NCBI RefSeq assembly: GCF_014212125.1
Contig: NZ_JACJVP010000032.1
Location: 100,712 to 164,711 of the forward strand
DNA length: 64,000 nucleotides
Source of the DNA: Cohnella nanjingensis
GTDB lineage: Bacteria; Bacillota; Bacilli; Paenibacillales; Paenibacillaceae
Direction of reading: 5' to 3'
The translations under genes and the position numbers were made by a program. Positions 38,936 through 47,493 of this stretch are shown here, in pieces. The notes beneath the pieces are model-generated. The model did not search any database, was not told the DNA's origin, and was given only the letters and a program-made list of their open reading frames with translations. Each line of letters opens with the position of its first letter. Position 1 is the stretch's first letter.

Positions 38936-40062
38936 CGGGGTATATCAGCTTGATTTGTTTCAACAACACGGTTTCTTACGCGAATTTGAATATTACGAAT
39001 TTGCCGAATATCCTGTCGAACCTGACCGCCGCAGGAGGCCAGGGAAGCATAACGTTGAACTGGGACATGGATGCCAAAGCGGCGACGTATAAGGTCGAAC
39101 GGAAAATGAACAGCGGCGACGCGTATACGACAATCGCGAGTTCGCTGACCGGCTCTTCGTATCGGGATACGACCGCGCTGAACGGAACCTCGTATATTTA
39201 CAGAGTCGCTTCCGTCGACAGCCTGGGGAGTGTCGTCAATACGTCGAACGAGGCGACGGCTGCCAATTATGCGTATAGGGACTTTTTCACGAACGGCTCT
39301 TCCAACTGGACGGCCAACGCGGGAACGTGGAGCGCGTCGACCGGCGTTTATAACCAGACGAGCAAGACCAATAATCCGCCGATGTCGACGCTGAATGGAT
39401 TGACGTACGGCAATTTCCAGGCGCAGGCTGTGGTCAAGATTAACGGTTCCAGCAATCCGGACAATTGGGCCGGCATTGTTTTCCGCAAGACGAATGCGGC
39501 CGATTCGCCCTGGACCAGCGGTTATCTGTTCGTCATACAGGCGAACGGGACGGTAGGCTTCTCCAGGCAAGGCACGGCCGTAGGGCCGGCGGCGAGCACC
39601 GGGTTGGACCCGACAGCCCAATACGTCACGCTGAAGGTCGTTGCGAACGGCAGCACTTTAAGAGGATACGTGAACGGAAGTCTCGTGATCACGACAACGG
39701 ATACGACCTGGAGCTCGGGCTATTTCGGTCTCGTCACGTTCAACAACAGCGCAAGCTTCCAGAACGTGCTGATCACAAATTCGATCCCGGCAACGCCGAC
39801 CTCGCTGAGCGGTTCTTCCGCGACCGGTTCGCAGGTTGTCAATCTTACCTGGACCGCCTCGAACGCCAATAGCTATGTGGTTATGAGAGCGACTTCGGCA
39901 AGCGGTCCCTTCACTATGATCGGAACGGCGAACGGGACGTCGTTCACCGACAATTATGCGTTGATAAACCATGCTTATTACTACTTGGTCACCGGCGTTA
40001 ATTATGCAGGGGCCGAGAGCAACGATTCGAACATTGCGGGGCCGATCGCCGCAAGCTATTGA
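38936..40062 (+). CDS. Secreted GH39-like glycosidase, 3' part
   Basis: This is the continuation of 1-2250: SGYISLICFNNTVSYANLNI completes the interrupted beta-sandwich and aligns with SSGYFGLVTFNNSASFQNVL in the second copy of that domain. Then come FN3 (about nt 39010-39270), a second LamG/DUF1080-like domain (about 39280-39790), a final FN3 and the stop. It is in phase with the 5' part once one CACGT copy is removed. Without excision it has no start signal. Confidence 0.85.
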
Positions 40063-40073
40063 TCGCCGCCATA

Positions 40074-40118
40074 GAACCGCCGCAGGGCTGCTCAAGCCCT
40101 TAATGCGGTGGTTCTTTT
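40074..40118 (+). terminator. Terminator of the glycosidase gene
   Basis: GAACCGCCGCA (40074-40084) pairs with TGCGGTGGTTC (40104-40114), with an inner GGGCT/AGCCC stem, then TTTT. Confidence 0.85.
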
Positions 40119-40192
40119 CGTATGCGGTTATCCGGAACGATGAGGAATGACGCGTTATCCATCATTCCTCACTTAACGTGTCGGGATACCGT

Positions 40193-41512
40193 TCAATCTT
40201 TGACGAAGTCTTGCTGCTCCTTGCGGACTTTTTGGAGATCCGTCTTGAGCGCCAGCACGTCCTCTTTCAGCATTTGGACGTCTTTTGCGGGCCGGCCAGT
40301 CTCTTCACTCCCCGGTCGCGCTTTCCGTCGCTAACATTTGCAGGGGGGCCGTAAGCAGCCGTTCGAATACCAAGGCGACCGCGCCGATGGCGTTCTGGGA
40401 GGAACCGAACGTTGCGGGTTCAATGGTCAAACGATTTCGGACGAAAAAATATATGCGTTCTTTCACGCGAGCTCTTATTTCTTCCATATACATGTCGAGA
40501 TAAGGGTAGAGCCTGCCGCCAAGCACGATGATTTCGGGGTCGTACGCATTGAACAAGGTCGTTAACGCGGATTCCAGATCGCGCAGCGTAACTTCGAGAC
40601 ATTGCAAAGCGCTCGGATCTTCTTGGCGAACGGCATGAAAAAATTCATCGATCGAATCCCCAGCCGACCAACGGCGCAAGATGCCGGGGATCGATCCGAC
40701 CGTCTCCCAGCAGCCCCTATTGCCGCAAGCGCACAATTGTCCGTCGGGCACGAGCGTAATATGTCCGACTTGGCCGTACAGCCCGTTCGCGCCTTCTGCC
40801 AATTCTCCTCTTGTAATGACGCCGCCGCCGATTTCCATGCCCATTGTAATAAAAAGAAGGTCCCGCACGCTGCGGCCTTGCCCGTATCATCGTTCGGCCA
40901 AGGCGGACGCCCGGGCGTCGTCCTCGACGAAGACGCGAAGTCCGAATTTTTTCTCGAGCGTCGATGTGATCGGGTAGCTTTCCCATCCGGGAAAATTCGG
41001 CGGGCTCAGCAGCTGTCCGGATTTGCGATCCATCGGTCCGGGAATGCTGACGCCGAGGCCGATGACCGGCGTTCCTCTGGAAGAGGCGTAACGGCCCATC
41101 GAGCGGACATGCGGAGCGATCAAATCCAGAATTTTCTCGGGCTGGCCGATGCCGACGGTGTTGCCTTCCACCGATTTGATAATGCGCCCCGCAAGATCGG
41201 CCAGCACCACTTCGAACGAGGTCCGTCCGATATCGAGACCGATGATCATATAACGGTCCGTGCGCAGCTTCAACATGACCCTTTTGCGGCCGACGGAACC
41301 GGAGGACGTTTCCGATTCGCGGATAAGCCCTGTCTGGAGCAACTCCTGGGTGAGGTTGGTGATCGTTCCCGAAGTCAGTCGGGTCAACTAACCAGATCGA
41401 CGCGGGAGATCGATTCATGCTCCCATATCTTCTGCAAAATGTCGGCCATGTTTTGCTGCTTGACTTTCTGCAAATAAACCGGTTTCAAGGTGGTCAACGA
41501 TCGGTTCTCCAT
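40193..41512 (-). pseudogene. Decayed ROK-family regulator
   Basis: A 5' part from ATG 41512 (MENRSLTTLKPVYLQ..., then SISRVDL of the HTH) is thrown out of frame near 41386-41392. The central part keeps the ROK pattern (IIGLDIGRTSFEVVLADLAG) up to an in-frame TGA at 40887-40889, where homologues usually have Trp. The 3' part (GVITRGELAEGANGLYGQVG, CACGNRGCWE) ends at 40305, and a further coding-like tail in another frame runs to 40193. These three lesions suggest a lost XylR/NagC-type sugar repressor, perhaps of the neighbouring glycosidase. Confidence 0.85.
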
Positions 41513-41974
41513 TTGCTTTATTTATTAAAATTATTATACTAAACTTGAATTCACCGCGCAAAAGGATGGGGAGATAGCTTTCGGAGTGTCGTTCGCAATA
41601 TAAACTTACTCATTAAGTTATTATCCAAAGCCGACAAGTGGCCTTGGACGCGCTCGGATCGTCCGGCGGCGGTACGCTCAATACCGGGAGCGAGCGTTCT
41701 CCGGCACGGGATCTTGTTTCGACTTGAAGGGCAATTATGCATCGTCAACAGGGATGTATGCCAGGCTGCGCGCCAATCTCGCGAGCGCGAGCCCGGGCCG
41801 TGAAGCCGCCGACCTCATGATCGCCGCGTCGAGCGATGGAAATTCCATCACGAAGGGCACTTTATCCCGTAAAATCGATCAATCTGCCACTTTGGGAAGC
41901 ACGAATTGATTTTTTGCCTACGGAGAAACGACGATCCCTCGGCCATTCGGAATCCGGCCGAGGAATCGTATCGG
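41513..41974. other. Intergenic region without a convincing gene
   Basis: Minus-strand AT-rich DNA at 41515-41545 (TATAATAATTTT) probably holds the ROK promoter. An inverted repeat CCTCGGCC/GGCCGAGG (41937-41944/41956-41963) may terminate the operon ending at 41975. A 37-codon minus-strand frame beginning MEFPSLDAAIMR (about 41845-41735) looks coding-like but has no clear ribosome site; it may be a gene remnant. Confidence 0.5.
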
Positions 41975-43210
41975 TTAGCGATGTTGAATGGATCCGCCCT
42001 CGACTTCGTCGCGTCCGTCTCCATAAGCAGGCGCATACCGACGCACGGGATGAATCCAGTAGAACAGGGCGATCGCGAGCAGCAGCAGCGCGCTGACGGC
42101 GACCGTCACCGTCTCGTCGAACCGCTCCGCCATCCATCCGCCCGCGATCGGTCCGAGGATGACGCCGATGCCTTCGATGCCGGACAAGACGCCCCAGCCC
42201 GTCGCTTTCTGATCGGCAGGGACAAAGTAGGACATCAGGGCGTTCCATGCCGGAAGCACGGCCGCGTATGCCGTACCCAAGCAGGCCGCCAGCAGGAACG
42301 TGCTGAAGAATTGGCGGGAATAGATGAGCAGGCCGAGAGAGACCGCGAGCGCGGCGAAGCCGACGATCAGGAGACCTTGATGCCCCCGCTTGTCGGCCAA
42401 GCGGCCCATCGGGATCAACAGCAGGACCGTCATCAGGCCGCCGCCCATCAAGACGAGAGAGTAGCTGGAGTAATCCAGCGTCAGATAACGGGAGGCAAAG
42501 CTCGGCAGCACGGGCACCAGCAGTCCGGCCGCCAACGTCTGCACGATCATGCCCGGCACGAGCGGCTTCATGCGCGACAGCTTCCGGCGCAGGTCGCGCA
42601 TCTGCTGCTTGAGCGGGACGGCGGCAGCGGACAGGCTGCCCTGGACGAACGGTATGCGCTTGGCCGCGGCCAGCGCCCATCCGGCGATCCAGATCCCCGC
42701 GAGCAGCCAGAAGGTCATGGCGTAGCTGCGGTCGATGAGGAAGTTGACGGCCACCGGCCCAAGACCGAGCGCCGCCAGCCAGACCGTGTAGACGGAACCC
42801 ATCTGCGAGCCACGCTGATCCTCGCGAATGAGCGAGAGGCAGAGCAGCCAGATCGGGGAGATGCCGATGCCGAGCAGCGCGGCGCCAACGATGATCGCCC
42901 ACGGAGCGATGATGCCGTAGGAGAGGAACAAACCAAGCAGTCCTAGCAACAGGAACACGTTCAGAATCAGACGAAGCGGGAACCGGTCGAGCGCGTAGCC
43001 GGCGACGAGCTTGATGACGGTATCGGCCAAATAATGGACCGAGATGGCGACGCCGACCGCCGCGATCGTCATCTGCTGCTCCGCGGCATAGGCCGGCAGG
43101 AAGGAGAGCAAGAACGCGCTTCGGACGAGCTCCGTCAGGAACAGCGCGAACGTAAGTTGGACGACGGAAGTAGATTTGCCTATTCTCTTGGCTTCGCTTG
43201 GATATCCCAT
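41975..43210 (-). CDS. MFS transporter, LtaA-like glycolipid flippase
   Basis: The 411-aa protein has about 12 hydrophobic helices and the MFS motif GRLADKRGHQG between helices. It starts three bases after the UgtP-like gene ends, on the same strand. In Staphylococcus the ypfP(ugtP)-ltaA operon encodes glycolipid synthesis and the MFS flippase that moves it outward for lipoteichoic acid. The LtaA role is inferred from this pairing; a drug exporter is the alternative. Confidence 0.8.
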   Translation of the reverse strand: MGYPSEAKRIGKSTSVVQLTFALFLTELVRSAFLLSFLPAYAAEQQMTIAAVGVAISVHYLADTVIKLVAGYALDRFPLRLILNVFLLLGLLGLFLSYGIIAPWAIIVGAALLGIGISPIWLLCLSLIREDQRGSQMGSVYTVWLAALGLGPVAVNFLIDRSYAMTFWLLAGIWIAGWALAAAKRIPFVQGSLSAAAVPLKQQMRDLRRKLSRMKPLVPGMIVQTLAAGLLVPVLPSFASRYLTLDYSSYSLVLMGGGLMTVLLLIPMGRLADKRGHQGLLIVGFAALAVSLGLLIYSRQFFSTFLLAACLGTAYAAVLPAWNALMSYFVPADQKATGWGVLSGIEGIGVILGPIAGGWMAERFDETVTVAVSALLLLAIALFYWIHPVRRYAPAYGDGRDEVEGGSIQHR

Positions 43211-43213
43211 GCT

Positions 43214-44374
43214 TTACAACGCTCCCGTATAGTGGCTTGTGGATGGAGAAGAGCTCATCTTCCGGCTGGCGATCGTACGGAGCACATCCCGGACGATCGT
43301 ATCGGCTGCCCTTCCCTCGGCGAACGCCTCATGGCGCGTGGATAGCGTCTGTCTGAGCGCGGCGGAGTCGAACAGTTCTTGGACTTGCGCGACGATCTCC
43401 TTCACGCTCGCGGACACCAAGGCGGCCTGTTTGCTCTCCAGATAGCGGGCATTCTCCCTTTCCTGTCCCGGGAACGGCTTGAAGATCAGAATCGGGGTGC
43501 CGATCAGGATGAGCTCGGACAAGGTGATGCCGCCGGCCTTGGTGACGACGCAGGCGGCTTGGCGCATCGCTTCGTGAAGCGATTCGACATAGCCGAACAG
43601 CCGTATGCGAGGCTCATGCGCATAGCGGCGCTGAAGCTCCCGTCTCAGCCGATCGTTTTTCCCGCAGATCACGTCCACGTAGACGCCGGGAATCGTCAGC
43701 AGGCTTCGGACCAGGGGCTTGATGTCCGGCAAAGCGCCGTGGGCGCCCGCGATAACGAGGATCGATCGCGAGGCTGCGCGCGCGCTTGGCTTCGCGCGAG
43801 ATTCATAGAAGAGCTCCCGTACCGGGATGCCGCTGACGGTAATCTTGCCCGGCTGCACGCCGCGATCGACCATATCGCGCTTCAATTCTTCGGTTGCTAC
43901 ATAGTATTGGTCCGCGTCGGTGAGGAGCCAACGGTTGTGCAGGCTGAAGTCCGTTACGACCGTGAACAGCGGAATGTCGGCTTCCATCTTGGAGAGCTGA
44001 TCGGAGACGCCGCCGAAGGGGAACGTGCTCAACACGGCTTGCGGCTGCTCTTCCTCGATGATTCGAACCAGCCGCCTCATCCCCAGAAACTTGAACCCTC
44101 TGGCCCATGCGCCGCGCCGATCCATATTTTTCGTCCGATCATAACTCCAGCCGTAGTAGTTAAAGCCATAGTTCGAGAAGGCGGAGCTGCGCGAATACAG
44201 ATACCGCGAGATTCGATTCAGACCGGGATGCGCTTCCTGGAACAGGTCGATAATCTTGACGTTGTCGATGCCCTGCCGATAGAAAGATTGCTTGAGGGTC
44301 TCGGATACCTGGATGTGTCCGTTTCCGTAACCGGCGGTAAGGATGAGGATCTTGAATGGATGCTGCACCGTCAT
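43214..44374 (-). CDS. ugtP: UgtP-like processive diacylglycerol glucosyltransferase
   Basis: The 386-aa GT28-family protein has an N-terminal MGDG-synthase-type domain (ILTAGYGNGHIQVSETLKQS) and a C-terminal UDP-sugar-binding domain (VTKAGGITLSELILIGTPIL, then PFPGQERENARYLE). It transfers glucose to diacylglycerol at the membrane to make the lipoteichoic-acid anchor. A TATTAT/TATATA-rich promoter and GAGAAGGTGA ribosome site lie just upstream. It is cotranscribed with the MFS gene. Confidence 0.85.
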   Translation of the reverse strand: MTVQHPFKILILTAGYGNGHIQVSETLKQSFYRQGIDNVKIIDLFQEAHPGLNRISRYLYSRSSAFSNYGFNYYGWSYDRTKNMDRRGAWARGFKFLGMRRLVRIIEEEQPQAVLSTFPFGGVSDQLSKMEADIPLFTVVTDFSLHNRWLLTDADQYYVATEELKRDMVDRGVQPGKITVSGIPVRELFYESRAKPSARAASRSILVIAGAHGALPDIKPLVRSLLTIPGVYVDVICGKNDRLRRELQRRYAHEPRIRLFGYVESLHEAMRQAACVVTKAGGITLSELILIGTPILIFKPFPGQERENARYLESKQAALVSASVKEIVAQVQELFDSAALRQTLSTRHEAFAEGRAADTIVRDVLRTIASRKMSSSPSTSHYTGAL

Positions 44375-44727
44375 TCACCTTCTCAATATGATCTAGATAT
44401 ATAATATTTCGATCTAATTACGGCATATTTCCGCACCATGTCTCCGGCACGTCACTCTCTTCTCATTGTAATAAGTTGGGAGGGCGGGCATCATCGTCGG
44501 ACGGCGGGTTCGGCACCCGCAAGAGGTCGGACCTTGCGCCCGACCCAAGTCGAGTCTGGCGCCTCCTTCACGCGTAGCACTTGGAAAGATCTAAGCGGGG
44601 GTGCGCGTGCGGAACCGTCATGAATAAACCGCGGCTGCGAAAGAGCCGTATGCCTGACGATCGACACTGTCGGGTAATACGCGGATTTTGCAAGTTGTCC
44701 GTTTCTTGTTATTGAACGCAGCCCCCA
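44375..44727. other. Divergent intergenic region
   Basis: Between the glycolipid operon and the catabolic operon. The left edge holds the minus-strand promoter of the UgtP-like gene (AT-rich 44385-44415). A GCGGGT/ACCCGC hairpin lies at about 44502-44518. I see no convincing gene. Confidence 0.5.
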
Positions 44728-44756
44728 TTGACAGAACAATTCCGCCAATCTAAGAT
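44728..44756 (+). promoter_or_regulatory. Promoter of catabolic operon
   Basis: TTGACA (44728-44733) and TAAGAT (44751-44756) are 17 bp apart, upstream of the GntR gene. The palindromic operator follows at 44770-44783, downstream of the expected start site, where a bound repressor would act as a roadblock. Confidence 0.75.
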
Positions 44757-44769
44757 GGGATATATGAAG

Positions 44770-44783
44770 TGTAACATGTTACA
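44770..44783. promoter_or_regulatory. FCD-GntR operator 1 (TGTAACATGTTACA)
   Basis: A perfect 14-bp palindrome between the promoter and the GntR start. It recurs with one change at 45505-45518, before the next gene, which supports binding by the encoded regulator. Confidence 0.75.
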
Positions 44784-44807
44784 AACAAAAACGAGGGATC
44801 GATTCAG

Positions 44808-45470
44808 ATGATCAAGTTCGCCCAAATCGAGAATATGCTGACGACGGATCGGGTGTACAAAGAACTGAAGAACGCCATTTTCAAGCGTACGCTGGCACCG
44901 GGCCAGAAGCTGGACATTTTCGAGCTGGCGGAACAATTCAACGTCAGCAGAACGCCGGTCAAGGAAGCGTTCAACCGTCTGCAACTGGAAGGCCTGATCG
45001 TCATCAAGCCGCGCAAAGGAACGTATGTGGCGGAAATCGACATCGACCGGATCATGGAAGTGTTCGACGCGCGGCTCCTCTTCGAGACGCGGTCGGCGAA
45101 GATCGGGGCGGCGCAAGGGACGCAGGAAGATTTTCGCGCGCTTCGGCAACTGATCCATGAAATGGACAAATTTTACGAGGCGAAGCCGTTCGATTCGATG
45201 AACTACAATGAATTGGACATCCAGTTTCATATTCAGATCGTGAAGATGGGCCGGAACCAAGTCATATTGGAGTTGTATAAAGGCCTTAACGCACACCGGG
45301 TCACGGAACGTGCCTTCTTCGACAGAGCTTCCGAAAAGGTAGAATCGAGTCACTATCAACATCTTGAAATCGTCGAGGCGTTCGAGAAGAGGGATGAGGC
45401 GCTTGCCGTGTCGCTGGTCGCCAATCATATCGAGAAAGGGAAAGAGGTGCTGAATCAATCTCAGAAATAA
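44808..45470 (+). CDS. FCD-type GntR regulator
   Basis: The 220-aa protein has an N-terminal winged HTH (about 10-75, LDIFELAEQFNVSRTPVKEA, then FNRLQLEGLIV) and a C-terminal FCD ligand domain with metal-binding His residues (LDIQFHIQIV, SHYQHLEIVEAF). FCD regulators sense sugar acids or other carboxylates. Two operator palindromes flank its own gene, so it probably represses itself and the catabolic operon until inducer is present. Confidence 0.9.
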   Translation: MIKFAQIENMLTTDRVYKELKNAIFKRTLAPGQKLDIFELAEQFNVSRTPVKEAFNRLQLEGLIVIKPRKGTYVAEIDIDRIMEVFDARLLFETRSAKIGAAQGTQEDFRALRQLIHEMDKFYEAKPFDSMNYNELDIQFHIQIVKMGRNQVILELYKGLNAHRVTERAFFDRASEKVESSHYQHLEIVEAFEKRDEALAVSLVANHIEKGKEVLNQSQK

Positions 45471-45504
45471 GGAAAGGATGCGCGCGCAACTTCATTTCAA
45501 CAAA

Positions 45505-45518
45505 TATAACATGTTACA
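45505..45518. promoter_or_regulatory. FCD-GntR operator 2 (TATAACATGTTACA)
   Basis: It matches the 44770 palindrome at 13 of 14 positions and lies between the regulator and the hydrolase gene, giving the structural genes a second control point. Confidence 0.7.
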
Positions 45519-45548
45519 TGTCAGAACAAGGAGAAAGGATGGATACGA

Positions 45549-46466
45549 ATGAAAATCAATGAAAAGGTATTCGCGGCCAAGACGATGCTTTCCGACACGA
45601 CGCCGCTGCACACCTTCCTCGTCAAAGGAAAAGACTTTTCCGTATTGATCGATTCGGGCGTAGCGACTATGTTCGGCGATATCGTCGGCGTCGTGGAACA
45701 ATCCAAATCGTCCGACATTCGTTTTCTCTTCAATACCCATCCGCACGCGGACCATATCGGAAGCAACAGGCAACTGAAAGAAAAGTACGGTCTTCTCGTT
45801 GCGGCGCCCGTCGGCTCCGAACGCTGGATCGAAGACATGGAATATCATTACGAGCAGTTCTGCCTGCCGTTCCCGGAAATTCTGCCTCATTCGGATGAAA
45901 CCAAAAGGGACATTCTCGGACTGATGGACGGCGGATCGAAAGTCGATCTCTCGGTAACGGAAGGCATGACGGTCCGATTGGACGGCGAAACGCAGCTGAC
46001 TACGCTTGCGTTATCGGGGCACATGATGTACGAGATCGGGTTCATCGAACACAGCACGAATACGCTCATCTTGGGAGATGCCATCACACTCTATGAAGGA
46101 GATTTGTTTCCCGGGCATTTCAGCCCGAAGCAATACCGCGCCACGGTCAAGAAACTTGGCGAGCTCAATCGCAAGCATCGATTCAACCAAGTGCTAACGG
46201 CTCATTTCGAACCGACGGATTCGGAAGGGCTGAACAAACATCTGCTTGGGGTTCATCATATGATCGATCAGGTCGATTGGACGATTCATCAAATTTTGTC
46301 GGAAGCTGCCGAACCGCTTTCGCTGGAACCGATCTGGAGGGCGGTATGCGAGCGGATGGGCCGCATTTTCGAATTCCGCGGGCTCGCCATGGTACACGGG
46401 CATTTAAGCGAAGCCGTTCAAGACGGAAGAATTTTGCAAGTCGACGGGTTATATACGGTTCGATAA
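45549..46466 (+). CDS. Metallo-beta-lactamase-fold hydrolase
   Basis: The 305-aa protein has the zinc motif THPHADHIG (about 59-67), the later HMMYEIG and GDAIT ligand regions, and a C-terminal winged-helix-like extension (about 225-305). Family members hydrolyse lactones, thioesters or phosphoesters. In this operon a lactonase acting on a sugar lactone is the natural guess, but the substrate cannot be read from sequence. Confidence 0.85.
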   Translation: MKINEKVFAAKTMLSDTTPLHTFLVKGKDFSVLIDSGVATMFGDIVGVVEQSKSSDIRFLFNTHPHADHIGSNRQLKEKYGLLVAAPVGSERWIEDMEYHYEQFCLPFPEILPHSDETKRDILGLMDGGSKVDLSVTEGMTVRLDGETQLTTLALSGHMMYEIGFIEHSTNTLILGDAITLYEGDLFPGHFSPKQYRATVKKLGELNRKHRFNQVLTAHFEPTDSEGLNKHLLGVHHMIDQVDWTIHQILSEAAEPLSLEPIWRAVCERMGRIFEFRGLAMVHGHLSEAVQDGRILQVDGLYTVR

Positions 46467-46496
46467 TTTTCCATGAGGAGGAAGGGGGTGCGCGCA

Positions 46497-47483
46497 ATGG
46501 AGTTTCTCGCCGAAAAGCAAGTGGAACAATACGTCGCAAGAATTGGCGAGCTTGTTCAATCGAATAGGGTGTCCGTTCAACGTTTTAGCGGAGGGGTTTC
46601 CGGCTTGGTATGGAAAGTAACGGCCGGCGGAGAGAAATGGGTGCTTAAGCAAGCGCTCGGCAAGCTGGACGTGGCGGAAGACTGGTTCGCGGACGTCGGG
46701 CGGATCGAGCGGGAGCAGCAAGCGATGCGGTTCCTGGAACCGATGATGCCGGATGGAAGCGTGCCGCGGGTCGTGCATTCCGATGCGATCAACCATGTGT
46801 TTATGATGACATGCGCGCCGGAAGAGGCCACGTCTTGGAAGAAACGATTGATGGAAGGCGAATTTCAACCGGACGTCGCGCGCAACGCCGGACTGTTGCT
46901 CCGCGCGATGCACGAGAACAGCAGACGGCTCGCCGGCCAAGCGCAGCAAGAGGCGTTCGGCGACATGACTTATTTTCGCGAACTCAGGATCGATCCCTTC
47001 CACAGGCATCTCATCGGCAAATATCAAGAGTTGGGACCGGAGCTGGAAGCGCTGATCGGCGATCTCGAAGAGAACCGAAATTGTTTGGTCCATGGCGATT
47101 TCTCGCCGAAAAATATGCTGGTCGACGATAATCAGCGAGTTATTCTGCTCGATTACGAGGTTGCGCATTGGGGAAATCCGGTATTCGATCTCGCGTTTCT
47201 GCTTGCCCATCTTCTGCTTAAAGGCTGGGTGCTGGGGAAGCAGGCCGATGCGCTACGATTAATGGAACGATTTCTGGAGGCCTACGACTTCAACCAAGAA
47301 ACGGATGCCCGCTTGATCGGACATACGGGAGCGTTGCTCCTCTCCAGAATCGACGGCAAATCTACGGTCGGCTATGTCAAGGAACAGAAGCTGAAGGAGC
47401 TTGTCAGACGGACGGCCATGGATTGGATTCGGCATCCTGCCGACGAGGCTGTAGCGAATTTAAGAGAGGCAATGAAAGGATGA
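46497..47483 (+). CDS. APH-family small-molecule kinase
   Basis: ATG 46497 follows AAGGGGGTG; ATG 46473 is a possible longer start. The 328-aa protein has the aminoglycoside/choline-kinase fold: an N-lobe with SGGVSGLVWKV and WVLKQA, catalytic loop LVHGDFSPKNML (about 199-210) and metal-binding ILLDYEVAHWG. Such kinases phosphorylate hydroxyls of small molecules such as methylthioribose or choline. Placement before an enolase paralogue suggests it makes that enzyme's phosphorylated substrate. Confidence 0.85.
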   Translation: MEFLAEKQVEQYVARIGELVQSNRVSVQRFSGGVSGLVWKVTAGGEKWVLKQALGKLDVAEDWFADVGRIEREQQAMRFLEPMMPDGSVPRVVHSDAINHVFMMTCAPEEATSWKKRLMEGEFQPDVARNAGLLLRAMHENSRRLAGQAQQEAFGDMTYFRELRIDPFHRHLIGKYQELGPELEALIGDLEENRNCLVHGDFSPKNMLVDDNQRVILLDYEVAHWGNPVFDLAFLLAHLLLKGWVLGKQADALRLMERFLEAYDFNQETDARLIGHTGALLLSRIDGKSTVGYVKEQKLKELVRRTAMDWIRHPADEAVANLREAMKG

Positions 47484-47493
47484 CGACGACCCG

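Noticed and set aside
41906-42946. Long plus-strand open frame opposite the MFS gene
   Set aside because: A shadow of high-GC coding on the other strand; rich in Arg, Gln and Asp with no domain or ribosome site.
44438-44748. Small open frames in the 44.4-44.8 kb gap
   Set aside because: No ribosome sites and Arg/Ser/Pro-rich translations typical of non-coding high-GC DNA; a promoter and operator occupy the right part.
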